From an uncultured Pseudomonadales bacterium (GTDB lineage Bacteria; Pseudomonadota; Gammaproteobacteria; Pseudomonadales; Pseudohongiellaceae): DNA of 64,000 nt. This document shows, piece by piece, positions 36,981 to 49,068 of this stretch. Each line of letters begins with the position of its first letter. Position 1 is the first letter of the stretch. The translations under genes were made by a program, and so were the position numbers. The DNA lies in assembly GCA_949372635.1 (NCBI GenBank), contig CASIAB010000009.1, forward strand, positions 64,501 to 128,500, given 5' to 3'. The notes beneath the pieces were generated by a model, which did not search any database, was not told the DNA's origin, and saw only the letters and a program-made list of their open reading frames with translations.

Positions 36981-39900
36981 ATGAAAGACCTATTAGGGTT
37001 GCTTAAGTCTCAATCACAATCAGATGAGTTCGATTCCATTAAAATTGGTTTGGCCTCGCCGGAAATGATTCGTGCTTGGTCGTTTGGTGAAGTTAAAAAA
37101 CCAGAGACGATCAACTATAGAACGTTTAAGCCAGAGCGTGATGGTCTGTTCTGTGCCAAGATATTTGGGCCAGTAAAGGACTATGAGTGCCTGTGTGGTA
37201 AGTACAAGCGTCTTAAGCATCGCGGTGTTATCTGTGAAAAGTGTGGCGTGGAAGTTGCGCTTTCTAAAGTGCGTCGCGATCGAATGGGTCATATCGAACT
37301 TGCTAGTCCGGTAGCCCATATCTGGTTCCTTAAGTCTCTGCCATCACGCATCGGCTTGCTATTGGACATGACTCTGCGTGACATAGAGCGCATTCTCTAT
37401 TTCGAATCTTTCGTGGTTACTGACCCGGGAATGACTACTCTTGAAAAAGGGCAGCTGCTAACCGATGAACAATACTACGAGGCCATGGAAGAATTTAGTG
37501 ATGAGTTCGATGCCAAGATGGGCGCGGAAGCGGTTCAGGCATTGATGAAAGACCTGAATGTTGACGAGGAAGTAGCGCGTCTTCGTGAAGAAATTCCAGC
37601 TACAAATTCTGAGACAAAGTTGAAGAAGCTTTCTAAGCGTTTGAAGCTCTTGGAGGCCTTTAACGCCTCTGGCAATAAGCCGGAGTGGATGGTGATGACG
37701 GTTCTGCCCGTTCTTCCACCGGATCTTCGCCCTCTTGTACCTCTGGACGGTGGTCGTTTCGCGACTTCAGATCTAAACGATCTCTACCGTCGTGTGATCA
37801 ATAGAAACAATCGTCTAAAGCGCCTTCTCGACTTGAACGCGCCAGACATTATCGTGCGCAACGAAAAGCGTATGTTGCAGGAAGCGGTTGATGCACTTCT
37901 CGATAACGGTCGCCGTGGCCGCGCGATCACAGGATCGAATAAGCGACCTCTTAAGTCACTTGCCGACATGATCAAAGGTAAGCAGGGTCGATTCAGGCAA
38001 AACCTACTCGGTAAACGTGTGGACTATTCTGGTCGTTCTGTAATTGTTGTTGGTCCTACACTTAGGCTGCATCAGTGTGGTCTACCCAAGAAGATGGCCC
38101 TGGAACTATTTAAGCCGTTTATTTTTGGTAAACTTGAGCGCCGTGGCCTGGCTACTACGATCAAAGCTGCTAAAAAGATGGTTGAGCGCGAGACTGCCGA
38201 GGTTTGGGACATTCTCGCGGATGTGATTCGCGAACACCCAGTGTTGCTTAACCGCGCACCCACCTTGCACAGGCTTGGCATTCAAGCATTCGAACCAGTA
38301 TTGATCGAGGGGAAGGCAATTCAATTGCACCCTCTGGTTTGTGCAGCCTACAACGCCGATTTTGACGGTGACCAGATGGCTGTTCACGTCCCACTCACGT
38401 TGGAAGCACAGCTTGAAGCGCGTACGCTGATGATGTCCACGAACAATATTTTGGCACCTGCTAACGGTGAGCCAATTATTGTTCCGTCGCAGGACGTTGT
38501 ACTGGGTCTTTACTACATGACGCGCTCCCGCGTGAATGCGAAAGGTGAAGGCATGACTTTCTCCGACGCGAAAGAAGTGCAGCGGGCTTACGAAACAGGC
38601 AATGCTCACTTGCAAGCGCGCATAAAAGTACGAATTACCGATGTCTATAGCAATGAAGAGGGCGAACGCGTTCGTGAAACTGCCATTCTAGATACCACTG
38701 TGGGTCGTGTGTTGCTTTTCAACATCGTCCCAGAGGGCCTGCGTTTTTCCATGGTTAATCAGAAGATGGCGAAGAAGCAAATCTCGCTGATTCTGAATGC
38801 CTGTTACCGCGATGTCGGTCTAAAGGAAACTGTGATCTTTGCTGACCAGTTGATGTACACCGGTTATAAGTATTCAACACGTTCCGGTTCATCGATCGGT
38901 GTTAATGACTTTGTCATTCCTGAAGACAAGGTGACGATCATTGGTCAGGCAAACACTGAAGTGGAAGAGATCGAAGCGCAATTTGCCTCCGGTCTAGTAA
39001 CACAAGGTGAGAAATACAATAAGGTTATCGATATCTGGTCTCGCGCAAACGACCTTGTAGCTAAGGCTATGATGGAAGGTCTGTCGACAGAGCCGGTAAT
39101 CAACAAGGAAGGAAAGGAAGAGCAGCAAGAGTCATTTAATTCGGTGTACGTATATGCAGACTCTGGCGCCCGTGGTTCCCCCGCTCAGATTCGCCAGCTC
39201 GCTGGTATGCGAGGCTTGATGGCACGACCAGACGGCTCGATCATTGAGACGCCAATCACAGCGAACTTCCGTGAAGGTTTGAGTGTATCGCAGTACTTTA
39301 CCTCGACTCATGGAGCTCGTAAAGGCTTGGCCGATACGGCTTTGAAGACGGCTAACTCTGGTTATTTGACTCGACGTTTAGTTGATATTTCTCAGGACTT
39401 GGTTGTTACCGAACATGATTGTGGTACAGATCAAGGTCTGACGATGTCGCCAGTAATCGAGGGTGGCGATATTATTGCGCCGCTAGGCGACAGGGTATTG
39501 GGTCGTGTTCTAGCCGCTGATGTTTCTTCAGAGACAACGGGAGACTTAGTTGCTACGGCCGGCACCATTATCAATGAGCGCATGGTAGAAAAACTGGAGA
39601 CCGGCGGCGTGGATGAAGTTCACGTCCGTTCGCCAATCACCTGTGAGACTCGCTACGGTATCTGTAGCCAGTGTTACGGTCGCGATCTGGCCCGTGGCCA
39701 TGCCGTCAACGTTGGTGAGGCGGTGGGTGTTATTGCTGCACAATCAATCGGCGAGCCGGGCACGCAGCTTACGATGCGTACGTTTCATATCGGTGGCGCG
39801 GCGTCCAGAGCTACAGCATCTGACAGCGTACAGGTTAAGAACACCGGTACTATTCACCTGCATAATATGAAGACGGTAGAGAACATAAAGGGTGAGCTAG

Positions 39901-41204
39901 TTGTAGTATCTCGTTCCGGTCAGCTTATCGTTAATGACTCTAATGGCCGCGAGCGTGAGCGTTATAAGCTTCCTTACGGCACCTTGATTACAGTTGGCAA
40001 GAAGTCTGATGTTGAAGCCGGACAGATTGTAGCTACTTGGGATCCGCATACTCACCCAATTGTTTCGGAAGTAGCGGGTAGAGTAGCTTTCGCCGCTATG
40101 GAAGAGGGTATTACTGTTCGCGAACAGACAGATGAGATCACAGGTCTTAGTAGTATTTCTGTTATCGATCCAAACGAGCGAGCCGCCTCTGCTAAGGAGC
40201 TTCGTCCTGGTGTTACTGTTGTGGATAAGAAGGGAGTAGAAATTTGTCTTCCTGGCACAAACCACCCAGCACATTATTTCCTGCCGGCAAATGCGATCGT
40301 CAGCTTGAATGACGGCGTTGACCTTAATATTGGAGATGTTATAGCCCGGATTCCGCAGGAAGGCTCGAAGACTCGTGACATCACGGGTGGTCTGCCGCGT
40401 GTTGCTGACTTGTTTGAAGCGCGTCGTCCGAAAGAGCCGGCTATCTTGGCTGAAATTTCGGGTACGGTAAGCTTCGGTAAAGAAACAAAAGGAAAGCGCA
40501 GATTGGTCATCACACCTAAGGACGGTGTTAATCCAATCGACGGATCCGATCACTATGAGGTGCTGATCCCTAAGTGGCGCACCATGACAGTGTTTGAAGG
40601 TGAATATATTGAGAAGGGAGAGGTTGTTTCTGAAGGCCCGCCAGCTCCTCACGATATTTTGCGTTTGAAAGGTGTTGAAGCGCTAGCTCAATATGTCGTC
40701 AACGAAGTCCAAGAAGTTTACCGTCTCCAAGGTGTGCGGATTAATGACAAGCATATTGAAGTTATCGTGCGTCAGATGTTGCGTAAGGTTGAAGTTACAA
40801 ATATTGGCGATTCGAGTCTGATCAAGGGCGAGCAGCTAATGTATACGCAAATTCTAGAAGTTAACGACACTCTGCGCGAAGAAGATAAGCAGGAAGTTCG
40901 TTTCGAGCGCATGCTACTGGGCATTACCAAAGCTTCCTTGGCTACAGAATCCTTTATCTCGGCAGCGTCGTTCCAAGAAACTACTCGTGTGCTTACAGAG
41001 GCGGCGGTTACTGGAAAGCGTGATTTTTTAAGAGGCTTGAAGGAAAACGTGGTTGTTGGACGACTTATCCCAGCAGGAACGGGTCTTTCGTATCACGCGG
41101 CTCGCAAGAAGGCCTATGCGGACAAGCTGAATTCAGATTCCGTGACTGCGAGCGATGTAGAAGCAGCATTGAGCGAAGCATTGAATATTAAGGCTGAAGG
41201 CTAG
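36981..41204 (+). CDS. rpoC: RNA polymerase beta-prime subunit
   Basis: 1407 residues, same size as E. coli. The N-terminal zinc site is formed by CLCGKYKR and CEKCG, the clamp and bridge regions follow, and the catalytic Mg motif [12 protein letters not shown] is intact. A second zinc site (CxxxxxxCxxCYG) lies near residue 890. It starts 85 bases after rpoB with GGAGG upstream, and is followed by a strong terminator that closes the rplJL-rpoBC unit. Confidence 0.99.
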   Translation: MKDLLGLLKSQSQSDEFDSIKIGLASPEMIRAWSFGEVKKPETINYRTFKPERDGLFCAKIFGPVKDYECLCGKYKRLKHRGVICEKCGVEVALSKVRRDRMGHIELASPVAHIWFLKSLPSRIGLLLDMTLRDIERILYFESFVVTDPGMTTLEKGQLLTDEQYYEAMEEFSDEFDAKMGAEAVQALMKDLNVDEEVARLREEIPATNSETKLKKLSKRLKLLEAFNASGNKPEWMVMTVLPVLPPDLRPLVPLDGGRFATSDLNDLYRRVINRNNRLKRLLDLNAPDIIVRNEKRMLQEAVDALLDNGRRGRAITGSNKRPLKSLADMIKGKQGRFRQNLLGKRVDYSGRSVIVVGPTLRLHQCGLPKKMALELFKPFIFGKLERRGLATTIKAAKKMVERETAEVWDILADVIREHPVLLNRAPTLHRLGIQAFEPVLIEGKAIQLHPLVCAAYNADFDGDQMAVHVPLTLEAQLEARTLMMSTNNILAPANGEPIIVPSQDVVLGLYYMTRSRVNAKGEGMTFSDAKEVQRAYETGNAHLQARIKVRITDVYSNEEGERVRETAILDTTVGRVLLFNIVPEGLRFSMVNQKMAKKQISLILNACYRDVGLKETVIFADQLMYTGYKYSTRSGSSIGVNDFVIPEDKVTIIGQANTEVEEIEAQFASGLVTQGEKYNKVIDIWSRANDLVAKAMMEGLSTEPVINKEGKEEQQESFNSVYVYADSGARGSPAQIRQLAGMRGLMARPDGSIIETPITANFREGLSVSQYFTSTHGARKGLADTALKTANSGYLTRRLVDISQDLVVTEHDCGTDQGLTMSPVIEGGDIIAPLGDRVLGRVLAADVSSETTGDLVATAGTIINERMVEKLETGGVDEVHVRSPITCETRYGICSQCYGRDLARGHAVNVGEAVGVIAAQSIGEPGTQLTMRTFHIGGAASRATASDSVQVKNTGTIHLHNMKTVENIKGELVVVSRSGQLIVNDSNGRERERYKLPYGTLITVGKKSDVEAGQIVATWDPHTHPIVSEVAGRVAFAAMEEGITVREQTDEITGLSSISVIDPNERAASAKELRPGVTVVDKKGVEICLPGTNHPAHYFLPANAIVSLNDGVDLNIGDVIARIPQEGSKTRDITGGLPRVADLFEARRPKEPAILAEISGTVSFGKETKGKRRLVITPKDGVNPIDGSDHYEVLIPKWRTMTVFEGEYIEKGEVVSEGPPAPHDILRLKGVEALAQYVVNEVQEVYRLQGVRINDKHIEVIVRQMLRKVEVTNIGDSSLIKGEQLMYTQILEVNDTLREEDKQEVRFERMLLGITKASLATESFISAASFQETTRVLTEAAVTGKRDFLRGLKENVVVGRLIPAGTGLSYHAARKKAYADKLNSDSVTASDVEAALSEALNIKAEG

Positions 41205-41249
41205 AAAGTTTGTTCAAACAGGCAGCAATGCTTGGAAATAGTTGACTAG

Positions 41250-41284
41250 AGGATGTGGGATCATTAAACTCTCGCATCCTTTTA
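41250..41284 (+). terminator. Rho-independent terminator after rpoC
   Basis: An 11-bp stem with two G-U pairs (AGGATGTGGGA against TCTCGCATCCT) around a nine-base loop, followed by TTTTA. Confidence 0.82.
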
Positions 41285-41402
41285 TTCTGGAAATCCTCCT
41301 TAGAAAATTTTTGGAGAGACACAGTGAGCACTTTGGAAAGCTGAGCCGAAATTAATAAAGAGAGTGGGTCTATACCCGAAAATTAGAGGTTTTAAGGAAA
41401 AA

Positions 41403-41774
41403 ATGACGACAATTAACCAATTAGTACGCAAGCCCCGACGCAGCAAAATCGTCAAGAGCGGCGTACCTGCGCTACAAGGTTCACCTCAGAAGCGCGGTGT
41501 TTGCACTAGGGTCTACACAACTACACCGAAGAAGCCTAATTCGGCTTTGAGAAAGGTGTGTCGTGTGCGGCTGGTTAATGGATTTGAAGTGTCTTCCTAT
41601 ATTGGTGGCGAAGGTCATAATCTGCAGGAGCACTCCGTTGTTCTGATCAGAGGCGGTCGTGTTAAAGATCTTCCGGGTGTTCGCTACCACACGGTTCGTG
41701 GCAGCTTGGATACTTCAGGCGTCGCTGATCGTAAGCAGAGCCGCTCCAAATACGGCACTAAGAAGCCAAAATAA
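41403..41774 (+). CDS. rpsL: Small-subunit ribosomal protein S12
   Basis: 123 residues. The start is the ATG giving [12 protein letters not shown], matching the family; the longer GTG frame is rejected. The decoding-site motifs [18 protein letters not shown] and [13 protein letters not shown] are complete, with the streptomycin-site lysines present (Lys in PKKPN and in RVKDLPG), so a sensitive genotype is expected. It begins the str operon. Confidence 0.98.
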   Translation: MTTINQLVRKPRRSKIVKSGVPALQGSPQKRGVCTRVYTTTPKKPNSALRKVCRVRLVNGFEVSSYIGGEGHNLQEHSVVLIRGGRVKDLPGVRYHTVRGSLDTSGVADRKQSRSKYGTKKPK

Positions 41775-41797
41775 ATTGTAAAGAAGAAGTGAGAGTC

Positions 41798-41872
41798 ATG
41801 GCAAAGTCCGATCTCTATCTTGGACTCCGCCTCTACAAGCGTAAGGATACGCGCCTCATTGAGACTCTTTAA
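41798..41872 (+). CDS. Possible small ORF (24 codons) between rpsL and rpsG
   Basis: ATG, 23 further codons and TAA, preceded by GTGAGAG eight bases ahead. The product MAKSDLYLGLRLYKRKDTRL (first 20 residues) is basic and starts MAK like many ribosomal proteins, but I do not recognise it. The gap between rpsL and rpsG is 192 bases, twice that of E. coli, and is where S7 binds to regulate the operon there. It may be a leader peptide, a lineage-specific small protein, or chance. Confidence 0.3.
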   Translation: MAKSDLYLGLRLYKRKDTRLIETL

Positions 41873-41966
41873 TAAAGCGATGAGTGAGAGTAAGGCCAGG
41901 TAATAGCCACTATTGAAGTGTCTAAAAAAAGTCCTGGATCAACCTGAATTAACATAGAGGTCTCAA

Positions 41967-42437
41967 ATGCCTAGAAGAAGAGTAGTTGCAAAACGTGAAA
42001 TTCTGCCAGATCCGAAGTTCGGTAGTTTAACCCTCGCAAAATTTATGAACCACGTGATGGTCGACGGCAAGAAGTCTGTTGCGGAGCGTATCGTTTATGG
42101 TGCATTAGATACAGTTTCAGCTAGAACTCCTGGCGATCCTCTCGAAACTTTCGAGAAGGCTTTGGATGCTATTGCTCCTATGGTCGAAGTTAAATCTCGC
42201 CGTGTCGGTGGTGCTACCTATCAGGTGCCTGTGGAAGTACGTGCCGAGCGTCGTCATGCTCTAGCCATGCGTTGGTTAGTAGAGCATTCTCGTAAGCGTG
42301 GTGAAAAGTCCATGGCATTGCGTCTGGCTGGCGAAATATCTGATGCCTCTGAAGGTAAGGGTAGTGCGGTTAAGAAGCGCGAAGACGTGCATCGCATGGC
42401 GGAAGCCAACAGAGCATTCTCACACTACCGTTTCTAG
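41967..42437 (+). CDS. rpsG: Small-subunit ribosomal protein S7
   Basis: 156 residues, usual length. Begins [20 protein letters not shown] and includes the [17 protein letters not shown] helix and the C-terminal [18 protein letters not shown] block. S7 nucleates the 30S head and in E. coli represses the str operon by binding the rpsL-rpsG spacer. Confidence 0.98.
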   Translation: MPRRRVVAKREILPDPKFGSLTLAKFMNHVMVDGKKSVAERIVYGALDTVSARTPGDPLETFEKALDAIAPMVEVKSRRVGGATYQVPVEVRAERRHALAMRWLVEHSRKRGEKSMALRLAGEISDASEGKGSAVKKREDVHRMAEANRAFSHYRF

Positions 42438-42498
42438 TCAAAGCGTTTCAAGTAGATAAGCTTTCAAATTGAATTTATTTGTATAGAGTGTAAAAGCT

Positions 42499-44592
42499 GT
42501 GGCCAGAAAACATCCATTGGAGCAGTATCGTAATATAGGAATCGTTGCTCACGTAGATGCTGGCAAGACTACAACCACTGAGCGCGTACTATTTTATACG
42601 GGTATCTCACATAAGATTGGTGAAGTACACGATGGTGCTGCGACTATGGACTGGATGGAGCAGGAGCAGGAGCGTGGTATTACTATTACCTCTGCAGCTA
42701 CTACTTGTTTCTGGAGTGGCATGGGTAAGCAGTATGACGAACACCGCATCAACATCATCGACACGCCGGGACACGTTGACTTCACTATTGAAGTAGAGCG
42801 CTCTTTGCGTGTATTGGACGGGGCTGTAGTTGTGCTTTGCGGCTCTTCCGGTGTTCAGCCTCAGACCGAAACAGTATGGCGTCAAGCTAATCGCTACGAA
42901 GTGCCGCGCATGGTTTTCGTCAATAAGATGGACCGAGCAGGTGCCGACTTTCTGATGGTTGTTGACCAGATGAAAGAGCGCTTAGGTGCTCACCCGATTC
43001 CGTTGCAATTGGCAATTGGCGCAGAAGACGAATTCAAGGGAGTGTTAGACCTCGTTAAGATGAAGGCGATTCGCTGGAGCGAAGCAGACCAAGGCGCCAC
43101 CTTCGAATACGAAGAAATTCCTACCGACATGCAAGACTTGGCTGATAAATGGCGCGAAACCATGCTCGAAGCGGCGGCAGAAGCCACCGAAGAGCTTATG
43201 GATAAGTATCTGGAAATGGGCACACTGTCCGAAGAAGAAGTCATGGACGGCATTCGTATTCGTACATTGGCAAGCGAAATAGTTCCGACGTTTTGTGGTT
43301 CGGCTTTCAAGAACAAAGGTGTTCAGGCAGTGCTTGATGCAGTCATCGATTACATGCCAGCGCCAACTGAAGTTAAGGCGATTGAAGGTCTTCTTGAGGA
43401 TGGTACTGCTACTAAATGTGAGGCCGATGACAAAGCGCCGTTTGCTGCTTTGGCATTCAAGATCGCAACCGATCCTTTTGTTGGTACATTGACGTTTTTC
43501 CGAGTGTACTCAGGAACTCTTAATTCCGGTGACTCGGTTTACAACCCAATCAAGAGCAAGAAAGAGCGTGTTGGTCGTATGGTGCAGATGCACGCGAATA
43601 CTCGTGAAGAGATCAAAGAAGTATTGGCTGGCGATATTGCCGCTGCAATTGGCCTTAAAGATGTAACAACAGGTGAAACTCTTTGCGCTGTTGATTGCGT
43701 TGTGACTCTTGAGAAGATGGAATTTCCAGAGCCGGTGATCTCGGTGGCGGTTGAGCCGAAGACTAAAGCGGACCAGGAAAAAATGGGCATCGCTTTGGGT
43801 AAACTAGCTCAAGAAGATCCGTCGTTTCGAGTCGAGACAGATGAAGAATCTGGTCAGACAATTATATCAGGTATGGGCGAGCTTCATCTTGATGTACTTG
43901 TAGACAGAATGCGCCGCGAATTCTCGGTTGAGGCTAACATCGGTAAGCCGCAAGTGGCGTATCGTGAAACAATTAGAAAGATCGTTGAAGTCGAAGGAAA
44001 GCACGTCAAACAGTCTGGTGGTCGCGGTCAATATGGACACGTGGTGTTGAGGCTTGAGCCTTTAGATCCGGATTCAGAATACGAATTTGTGAACGAAATT
44101 GTAGGTGGAACGATTCCAAGAGAATACATTCCAGCAGTAGATAAGGGCGTGCAGCAGCAGATGAAGAATGGCTGCCTCGCTGGCTATCCTTTGCTTGCTA
44201 TGAAAGTAACTCTTTTCGATGGTTCATTTCACGATGTAGATTCCAGCGAAATGGCATTTAAGATTGCTGGCTCGATGGCATTGAAGAAAGGCGCGCTCGA
44301 AGCTGATGCCGCTTTGTTAGAACCGATGATGAAAGTAGAGGTTGTATCACCTGAGGAATATATGGGTGATGTGATGGGTGACTTGAATCGTCGTCGCGGC
44401 ATGGTACAAGGAATGGAAGACAGCTCTATGGGAAAAGTAATCAATGCTGAGGTACCGTTGTCTGAAATGTTTGGTTATTCGACGGACTTGCGTTCAGCGA
44501 CTCAAGGCCGAGCTACTTACACGATGGAATTCGATAAGTATGCGGTTGTGCCTAACAATATTGCTGAAGGAATTATTAACCAGACGTACTAA
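42499..44592 (+). CDS. fusA: Elongation factor G
   Basis: 697 residues, GTG start. Translocase GTPase with G1 [13 protein letters not shown], switch [11 protein letters not shown] and G4 NKMDRAGAD. Domain IV ([15 protein letters not shown]) and C-terminal domain V are complete. Third gene of the str operon, 61 bases after rpsG and 59 before tuf. Confidence 0.99.
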   Translation: MARKHPLEQYRNIGIVAHVDAGKTTTTERVLFYTGISHKIGEVHDGAATMDWMEQEQERGITITSAATTCFWSGMGKQYDEHRINIIDTPGHVDFTIEVERSLRVLDGAVVVLCGSSGVQPQTETVWRQANRYEVPRMVFVNKMDRAGADFLMVVDQMKERLGAHPIPLQLAIGAEDEFKGVLDLVKMKAIRWSEADQGATFEYEEIPTDMQDLADKWRETMLEAAAEATEELMDKYLEMGTLSEEEVMDGIRIRTLASEIVPTFCGSAFKNKGVQAVLDAVIDYMPAPTEVKAIEGLLEDGTATKCEADDKAPFAALAFKIATDPFVGTLTFFRVYSGTLNSGDSVYNPIKSKKERVGRMVQMHANTREEIKEVLAGDIAAAIGLKDVTTGETLCAVDCVVTLEKMEFPEPVISVAVEPKTKADQEKMGIALGKLAQEDPSFRVETDEESGQTIISGMGELHLDVLVDRMRREFSVEANIGKPQVAYRETIRKIVEVEGKHVKQSGGRGQYGHVVLRLEPLDPDSEYEFVNEIVGGTIPREYIPAVDKGVQQQMKNGCLAGYPLLAMKVTLFDGSFHDVDSSEMAFKIAGSMALKKGALEADAALLEPMMKVEVVSPEEYMGDVMGDLNRRRGMVQGMEDSSMGKVINAEVPLSEMFGYSTDLRSATQGRATYTMEFDKYAVVPNNIAEGIINQTY

Positions 44593-44651
44593 TACGTCTT
44601 AATTACTAACTATAAACACACAAAAAATTCAGAAGTGAACGAGGTGCTATT

Positions 44652-45845
44652 GTGGCTAAAGAAAAATTCGAACGAAATAAATTACATGTCAACGTAGGTA
44701 CGATTGGTCACGTTGACCATGGTAAGACGACTTTAACAGCGGCTTTGACTCGTGTCTGTTCTGAAGTATGGGGCGGAGGAGAAATACGCGACTTCGCGCA
44801 GATCGATAATGCGCCAGAAGAGCGAGAGCGCGGAATTACTATTTCCACGTCTCATGTTGAATACGATTCGCCTAACCGCCACTACGCCCACGTTGATTGT
44901 CCAGGTCACGCCGACTATGTAAAGAACATGATCACTGGTGCTGCTCAGATGGACGGCGCTATCTTGGTATGTTCGGCTGCAGACGGCCCAATGCCGCAGA
45001 CTCGTGAGCACATCCTGCTATCTTTGCAGGTTGGCGTTCCTTACATCGTTGTGTTTATGAACAAAGCGGACATGGTTGATGATGAAGAATTGATTGAATT
45101 GGTAGAGATGGAGATCCGTGAGTTATTGGATCAATACGAATTCCCAGGCGACGATACGCCTATTATTGTTGGTTCTGCTCTTAAGGCTCTTGAAGGCGAC
45201 ACCTCTGATATCGGCATGCCTGCGGTACAGAAGCTGGTTGAGACTCTAGACAGCTACATCCCCGATCCGGTTCGTGACGTTGAGAAGCCATTCTTGATGC
45301 CAATCGAAGACGTATTCTCAATCTCCGGTCGTGGCACTGTTGTAACAGGCCGAATCGAGCGCGGAATTGTCAATGTTGGCGATGACTTAGACATTGTTGG
45401 TATTAAAGACACACAGAAGACAGTTTGTACGGGTGTTGAGATGTTCCGCAAGCTGTTGGATGAAGGGCGTGCAGGCGAGAACGTAGGTGTTTTGCTGCGC
45501 GGTACTAAGCGTGAAGAGGTTGAGCGCGGTCAAGTACTGGGCAAGCCCGGATCTGTAACACCTCATACTAAGTTCGAAGCTGAAGTGTATATTCTGAATA
45601 AGGATGAAGGTGGTCGTCATACGCCATTCTTTAAAGGTTACCGTCCGCAGTTCTACTTCCGTACAACGGATGTGACAGGTGCTTGCGAGCTGCCAGAAGG
45701 CGTTGAGATGGTAATGCCCGGTGACAACGTGAACATGGTTGTGACATTGATCGCACCGATCGCGATGGATGACGGTCTACGTTTTGCTATCCGAGAGGGT
45801 GGCCGTACAGTAGGCGCGGGCGTTGTAGCTAAGATCATCGAATAA
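44652..45845 (+). CDS. tuf: Elongation factor Tu, copy 2
   Basis: 397 residues, protein identical to copy 1. Start is GTG where copy 1 has ATG. Only two silent base differences from copy 1 were seen by eye inside the gene (at 44687 and in a Leu codon near 45018), and the flanks diverge at once outside. This is the tufA position, closing the str operon; a strong hairpin follows. Confidence 0.99.
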   Translation: MAKEKFERNKLHVNVGTIGHVDHGKTTLTAALTRVCSEVWGGGEIRDFAQIDNAPEERERGITISTSHVEYDSPNRHYAHVDCPGHADYVKNMITGAAQMDGAILVCSAADGPMPQTREHILLSLQVGVPYIVVFMNKADMVDDEELIELVEMEIRELLDQYEFPGDDTPIIVGSALKALEGDTSDIGMPAVQKLVETLDSYIPDPVRDVEKPFLMPIEDVFSISGRGTVVTGRIERGIVNVGDDLDIVGIKDTQKTVCTGVEMFRKLLDEGRAGENVGVLLRGTKREEVERGQVLGKPGSVTPHTKFEAEVYILNKDEGGRHTPFFKGYRPQFYFRTTDVTGACELPEGVEMVMPGDNVNMVVTLIAPIAMDDGLRFAIREGGRTVGAGVVAKIIE

Positions 45846-45861
45846 TTTTGGCCCTTTGATT

Positions 45862-45899
45862 AATAAAGCCAGCTTTCCATAGGGAGCGCTGGCTTTATT
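45862..45899 (+). terminator. Terminator of the str operon
   Basis: A perfect 12-bp inverted repeat (AATAAAGCCAGC and complement) with a 14-base loop, 17 bases past the tuf stop. The 3' arm ends in U-rich CTTTATT. Confidence 0.75.
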
Positions 45900-46033
45900 G
45901 CAATAGAACACAGAGTGATAAACTCACCCCTCAGCCTAAAAATCAGGCTCAAGTGAGATTCAGGGCTGCTAATTCAAGGTAGTGCCAAAACGCCGGAAAG
46001 TCAGAGAAAAAGCGCCTTACAGGCGGTTAACCC

Positions 46034-46062
46034 TTGACAGGATAGGGCCAAAACCTTAAGCT
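46034..46062 (+). promoter_or_regulatory. Promoter of the S10 operon
   Basis: A consensus TTGACA followed at exactly 17 bases by TAAGCT. rpsJ begins 91 bases downstream, leaving a short leader. Confidence 0.65.
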
Positions 46063-46153
46063 TCGCATCCCTCATTTGGCTATTAATTAAAAGCCAAGCG
46101 AGAAGAATTCAGTAACTTATTAATTTTAAAGAATTTTCTGGAGCTCGAAGTAG

Positions 46154-46465
46154 ATGCAAAATCAGCGAATTAGAATCCGCCTTAAGGCTTTCGATCATCG
46201 CCTGATTGATCAATCTACCCAAGAAATTGTTGATACTGCACGTCGCACTGGCGCTCAGGTCCGCGGACCGATCCCTCTGCCAACTAATAAAGAAAGATTT
46301 ACTATATTGACTTCCCCGCACGTAAATAAAGATGCCCGAGATCAGTATGAAATTCGCACTCACAAGCGACTGCTAGATATCGTCGAGCCAACCGAGAAGA
46401 CAGTTGATGCCTTGATGAAACTAGACCTTGCTGCGGGTGTGGAAGTGCAAATTAGTCTGGGGTAA
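46154..46465 (+). CDS. rpsJ: Small-subunit ribosomal protein S10 (NusE)
   Basis: 103 residues, family length. [18 protein letters not shown] and the loop [15 protein letters not shown] are standard; the C terminus holds [11 protein letters not shown]. It works in the 30S head and as NusE in antitermination. GGAG lies upstream. A terminator-like hairpin follows before rplC, unlike the tight spacing seen elsewhere in the operon. Confidence 0.98.
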   Translation: MQNQRIRIRLKAFDHRLIDQSTQEIVDTARRTGAQVRGPIPLPTNKERFTILTSPHVNKDARDQYEIRTHKRLLDIVEPTEKTVDALMKLDLAAGVEVQISLG

Positions 46466-46488
46466 CCAGTCTCAGTAGAACATAACCA

Positions 46489-46522
46489 GGCAAAGAGCAT
46501 TCAGTCCTCTTCGCCCTTTTTT
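46489..46522 (+). terminator. Terminator or attenuator between rpsJ and rplC
   Basis: GGCAAAGAG and CTCTTCGCC form a 9-bp stem with one mismatch and a nine-base loop, followed by T6. It has the form of a true Rho-independent terminator inside the S10 operon. Confidence 0.65.
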
Positions 46523-46549
46523 AAAAAGATTTGGCGCACTGAACTATTA

Positions 46550-46566
46550 GCTACCCCTGCGGTAGC
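46550..46566 (+). other. Second hairpin ahead of rplC
   Basis: A 6-bp GCTACC/GGTAGC stem with a five-base loop in the 167-base rpsJ-rplC spacer. It may be part of an L4-type control region or of a promoter region for rplC onward. Confidence 0.4.
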
Positions 46567-46632
46567 AAACATAGTGTAACGCGTCAGCGGCCATAGCGGG
46601 TTTTAGCCCCTTGCACGATGAGGTTTAATAAA

Positions 46633-47283
46633 ATGTCGATTGGATTAGTCGGTCTGAAAAGCGGTATGACTCGCGTTTTCACTGAAGAAGGCACGTCTGT
46701 GCCCGTTACGGTTGTGGAAGTCCAACCTAACAGAGTCACGCAAGTTAAGACTCCAGAAGTTGACGGGTATAGCGCTATTCAGGTTACTACTGGATCGCGT
46801 CGTCTTTCACGTGTGTCGAAAGGTATGGAAGGTCATTTTGCTAAGGCGAGAACTGAAGCTGGTTCAGGTCTTTGGGAATTCCGTATAGCGGACACTTCTG
46901 AGATCGAAGCGGGAAGCGAGATTAAGGTTGATCAGTTCGAAGTTGGTCAAATGGTGGATGTAACTGGTACTTCGAAAGGTAAGGGTTTTCAAGGCGGCGT
47001 TAAGCGACATAATTTCCAAATGCAGGACGCCACCCACGGTAACTCTCTATCGCACCGTGCTCCTGGCTCTATCGGTCAGTGTCAGACACCAGGTCGAGTA
47101 TGGAAGGGCAAGAAAATGGCGGGTCAAATGGGTAACGTTAGGCATACAACCCAGTCGCTAGAAGTAGTAAGAGTTGATATGGAAAATAATCTTCTTCTTA
47201 TAAAGGGTGCACTGCCAGGTGCTACCGGTTCAAACGTAATCGTTCGTCCAGCCGTCAAAACCAAGACTAAGGCCAAGGGGTAA
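46633..47283 (+). CDS. rplC: Large-subunit ribosomal protein L3
   Basis: 216 residues from the ATG giving [16 protein letters not shown], which matches the family and has GAGG nine bases ahead; an ATG five codons earlier is in frame. The central loop with [23 protein letters not shown] reaches the peptidyl transferase centre (only the first part, [14 protein letters not shown], is needed to recognise it). The conserved methylated Gln of E. coli L3 lies in a matching [11 protein letters not shown] context. rplD follows after three bases. Confidence 0.97.
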   Translation: MSIGLVGLKSGMTRVFTEEGTSVPVTVVEVQPNRVTQVKTPEVDGYSAIQVTTGSRRLSRVSKGMEGHFAKARTEAGSGLWEFRIADTSEIEAGSEIKVDQFEVGQMVDVTGTSKGKGFQGGVKRHNFQMQDATHGNSLSHRAPGSIGQCQTPGRVWKGKKMAGQMGNVRHTTQSLEVVRVDMENNLLLIKGALPGATGSNVIVRPAVKTKTKAKG

Positions 47284-47286
47284 GCA

Positions 47287-47907
47287 ATGGAATTAAATCT
47301 TGCATTGCCCGGCAAGAAGACGGGCAAAGAAACAGTCTCACTCTCAGACGAGTCTTTCGATAAGGCCTATAATGAGCCTTTGGTCCATCAGACTGTTGTG
47401 ACCTATATGGCTGGTGCTCGACAGGGCTCAGTTAAGCAGAAAACTCGTTCTGAAGTTCGCGGAGGTGGTCGCAAGCCTTGGCGTCAAAAGGGTACTGGCC
47501 GAGCGCGCGCTGGAACTATCCGATCTCCAATCTGGCGTGGCGGCGGGGTCACCTTTGCTGCACGCCCTGCGGATCACTCAAAGAAACTCAATAAGAAAAT
47601 GTATCGCGGTGCGATGCAGTGCATTCTATCTGAGCTAATTCGCAATGGCAGACTGTTCGTTGTTAACGAATTTGAACTGGGTTCACACAAGACTCAGGAG
47701 CTCGTTAACAAGCTAAAAGAATTTGAATTAGATAACGTCCTCATTATTTCTGAAGAAGTAGAAAAGAACCTGTATCTCGCAGCTCGCAACCTTCATAAGG
47801 TTGATGCGTTGGATGTTACTGGTATCGATCCTGTTAGCTTGATCGGTTTTGAGAATGTGCTGATTACTGTCTCCGCATTGAAGAAGGTAGAGGAGATGTT
47901 GGCATGA
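47287..47907 (+). CDS. rplD: Large-subunit ribosomal protein L4
   Basis: 206 residues. The exit-tunnel loop ([19 protein letters not shown]) is intact. In E. coli L4 also represses the S10 operon by acting on the leader. Overlaps rplW by four bases (ATGA), implying coupled translation. Confidence 0.98.
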   Translation: MELNLALPGKKTGKETVSLSDESFDKAYNEPLVHQTVVTYMAGARQGSVKQKTRSEVRGGGRKPWRQKGTGRARAGTIRSPIWRGGGVTFAARPADHSKKLNKKMYRGAMQCILSELIRNGRLFVVNEFELGSHKTQELVNKLKEFELDNVLIISEEVEKNLYLAARNLHKVDALDVTGIDPVSLIGFENVLITVSALKKVEEMLA

Positions 47908-48203
47908 ATGTTGAAAGGATCTATTCAGTAATTCTCGGACCACACGTATCTGAAAAGACCACCATCATGGGTGAGTTGAATAACCAGTTCGCGTTTAAGG
48001 TCACGACAGATGCTACAAAATCAGAGATCAAGACAGCCGTAGAGACAATATTCAATGTTGTTGTTGCTGACTTGCAGGTGCTAGTGGTTAAAGGAAAGAC
48101 CAAGCGTACTCCGAAGGGGAAAATTAGACGTCGTTCAGATTGGAAGAAGGCGTATGTCAGACTTGAAGCGGGTCATGAAATTGACTTTGCGGACATCGGG
48201 TAA
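47904..48203 (+). CDS. rplW: Large-subunit ribosomal protein L23
   Basis: 99 residues. Docking protein at the tunnel exit for trigger factor and SRP. Starts [18 protein letters not shown], and the [21 protein letters not shown] extension is typical. Start overlaps the rplD stop. Confidence 0.97.
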   Translation: MNVERIYSVILGPHVSEKTTIMGELNNQFAFKVTTDATKSEIKTAVETIFNVVVADLQVLVVKGKTKRTPKGKIRRRSDWKKAYVRLEAGHEIDFADIG

Positions 48204-48214
48204 AGGGATAAGTC

Positions 48215-49045
48215 ATGCCAGTTGTAAAGTGTAAACCTACTTCACCGGGACGCCGTTTTGTCGTCAAGGTAGTTCATCCCGATCTACATAAGGGTGAACC
48301 TTATGCGCCTTTAACTGCGGCCAAGTCAAAATCTGGCGGCAGAAATAACAGAGGCCGTATTACCACGCGTCATATAGGCGGTGGGCACAAGCAGAAATAT
48401 CGCATCATCGATTTCAAGAGAAACAAAGATGGAATCGAAGCAAAGGTTGAGCGCCTGGAATACGATCCAAACCGCTCTGCCAATATCGCATTGTTGTTGT
48501 ACGCCGATGGTGAGCGTCGCTATATGATCGCGCCTGGTAAGGTTAAAGCTGGCGATTCGGTTATGTCTGGTGATGATGCTGCTATTAAAGTTGGCAATTG
48601 TTTGCCGCTTAGAAACATACCATTAGGTAGTACGGTTCATTGCTGTGAATTGAAGCCTGGTAAGGGCGCACAAATTGCTCGTAGCGCAGGTACTTCTTTG
48701 CAACTAGTTGCGCGAGAAGGCAACTACGCAACACTTCGACTTCGCTCTGGCGAAATGCGTAAGGTGTTGAGTGATTGTCGTGCGACTATGGGTGAAGTGT
48801 CTAACTCTGAGCACTCACTCCGCTCACTCGGTAAAGCGGGAGCTAAGCGTTGGAGAGGTGTTAGGCCTACGGTTCGTGGTGTCGCCATGAACCCAGTAGA
48901 TCACCCACATGGTGGTGGTGAAGGAAGAACTTCAGGTGGTCGTCACCCGGTTTCACCTTGGGGAACGAAGACTAAGGGTTTTAAAACTAGAACTAACAAG
49001 CGCACGAATAACATGATTGTTCGTCGCAGAAATTCAAGCCGCTAA
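48215..49045 (+). CDS. rplB: Large-subunit ribosomal protein L2
   Basis: 276 residues. Core 23S-binding protein near the peptidyl transferase centre. The conserved C-terminal [18 protein letters not shown] motif, with the critical His, is intact, and the [11 protein letters not shown] start is usual. Confidence 0.99.
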   Translation: MPVVKCKPTSPGRRFVVKVVHPDLHKGEPYAPLTAAKSKSGGRNNRGRITTRHIGGGHKQKYRIIDFKRNKDGIEAKVERLEYDPNRSANIALLLYADGERRYMIAPGKVKAGDSVMSGDDAAIKVGNCLPLRNIPLGSTVHCCELKPGKGAQIARSAGTSLQLVAREGNYATLRLRSGEMRKVLSDCRATMGEVSNSEHSLRSLGKAGAKRWRGVRPTVRGVAMNPVDHPHGGGEGRTSGGRHPVSPWGTKTKGFKTRTNKRTNNMIVRRRNSSR

Positions 49046-49068
49046 GGCTTCAGTAGAGGTATTCGCTA

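Larger units (their letters stand above)
45846..46153. other. Spacer between the str and S10 operons
   Basis: 308 bases. It holds the str terminator (45862-45899), the S10 promoter (46034-46062) and a leader of about 85 bases before rpsJ. The AACTCACCCCTCAGCC...GGCTCAAGTGAGATT segment around 45922-45960 can pair with itself (AGCCT/AGGCT, CTCAC/GTGAG), purpose unknown. Confidence 0.6.

Noticed and set aside
39897..40652. 251-residue open frame antisense to rpoC
   Set aside because: It is the shadow of a strongly conserved gene, has no family resemblance and no ribosome site; codon bias of rpoC keeps the frame open.
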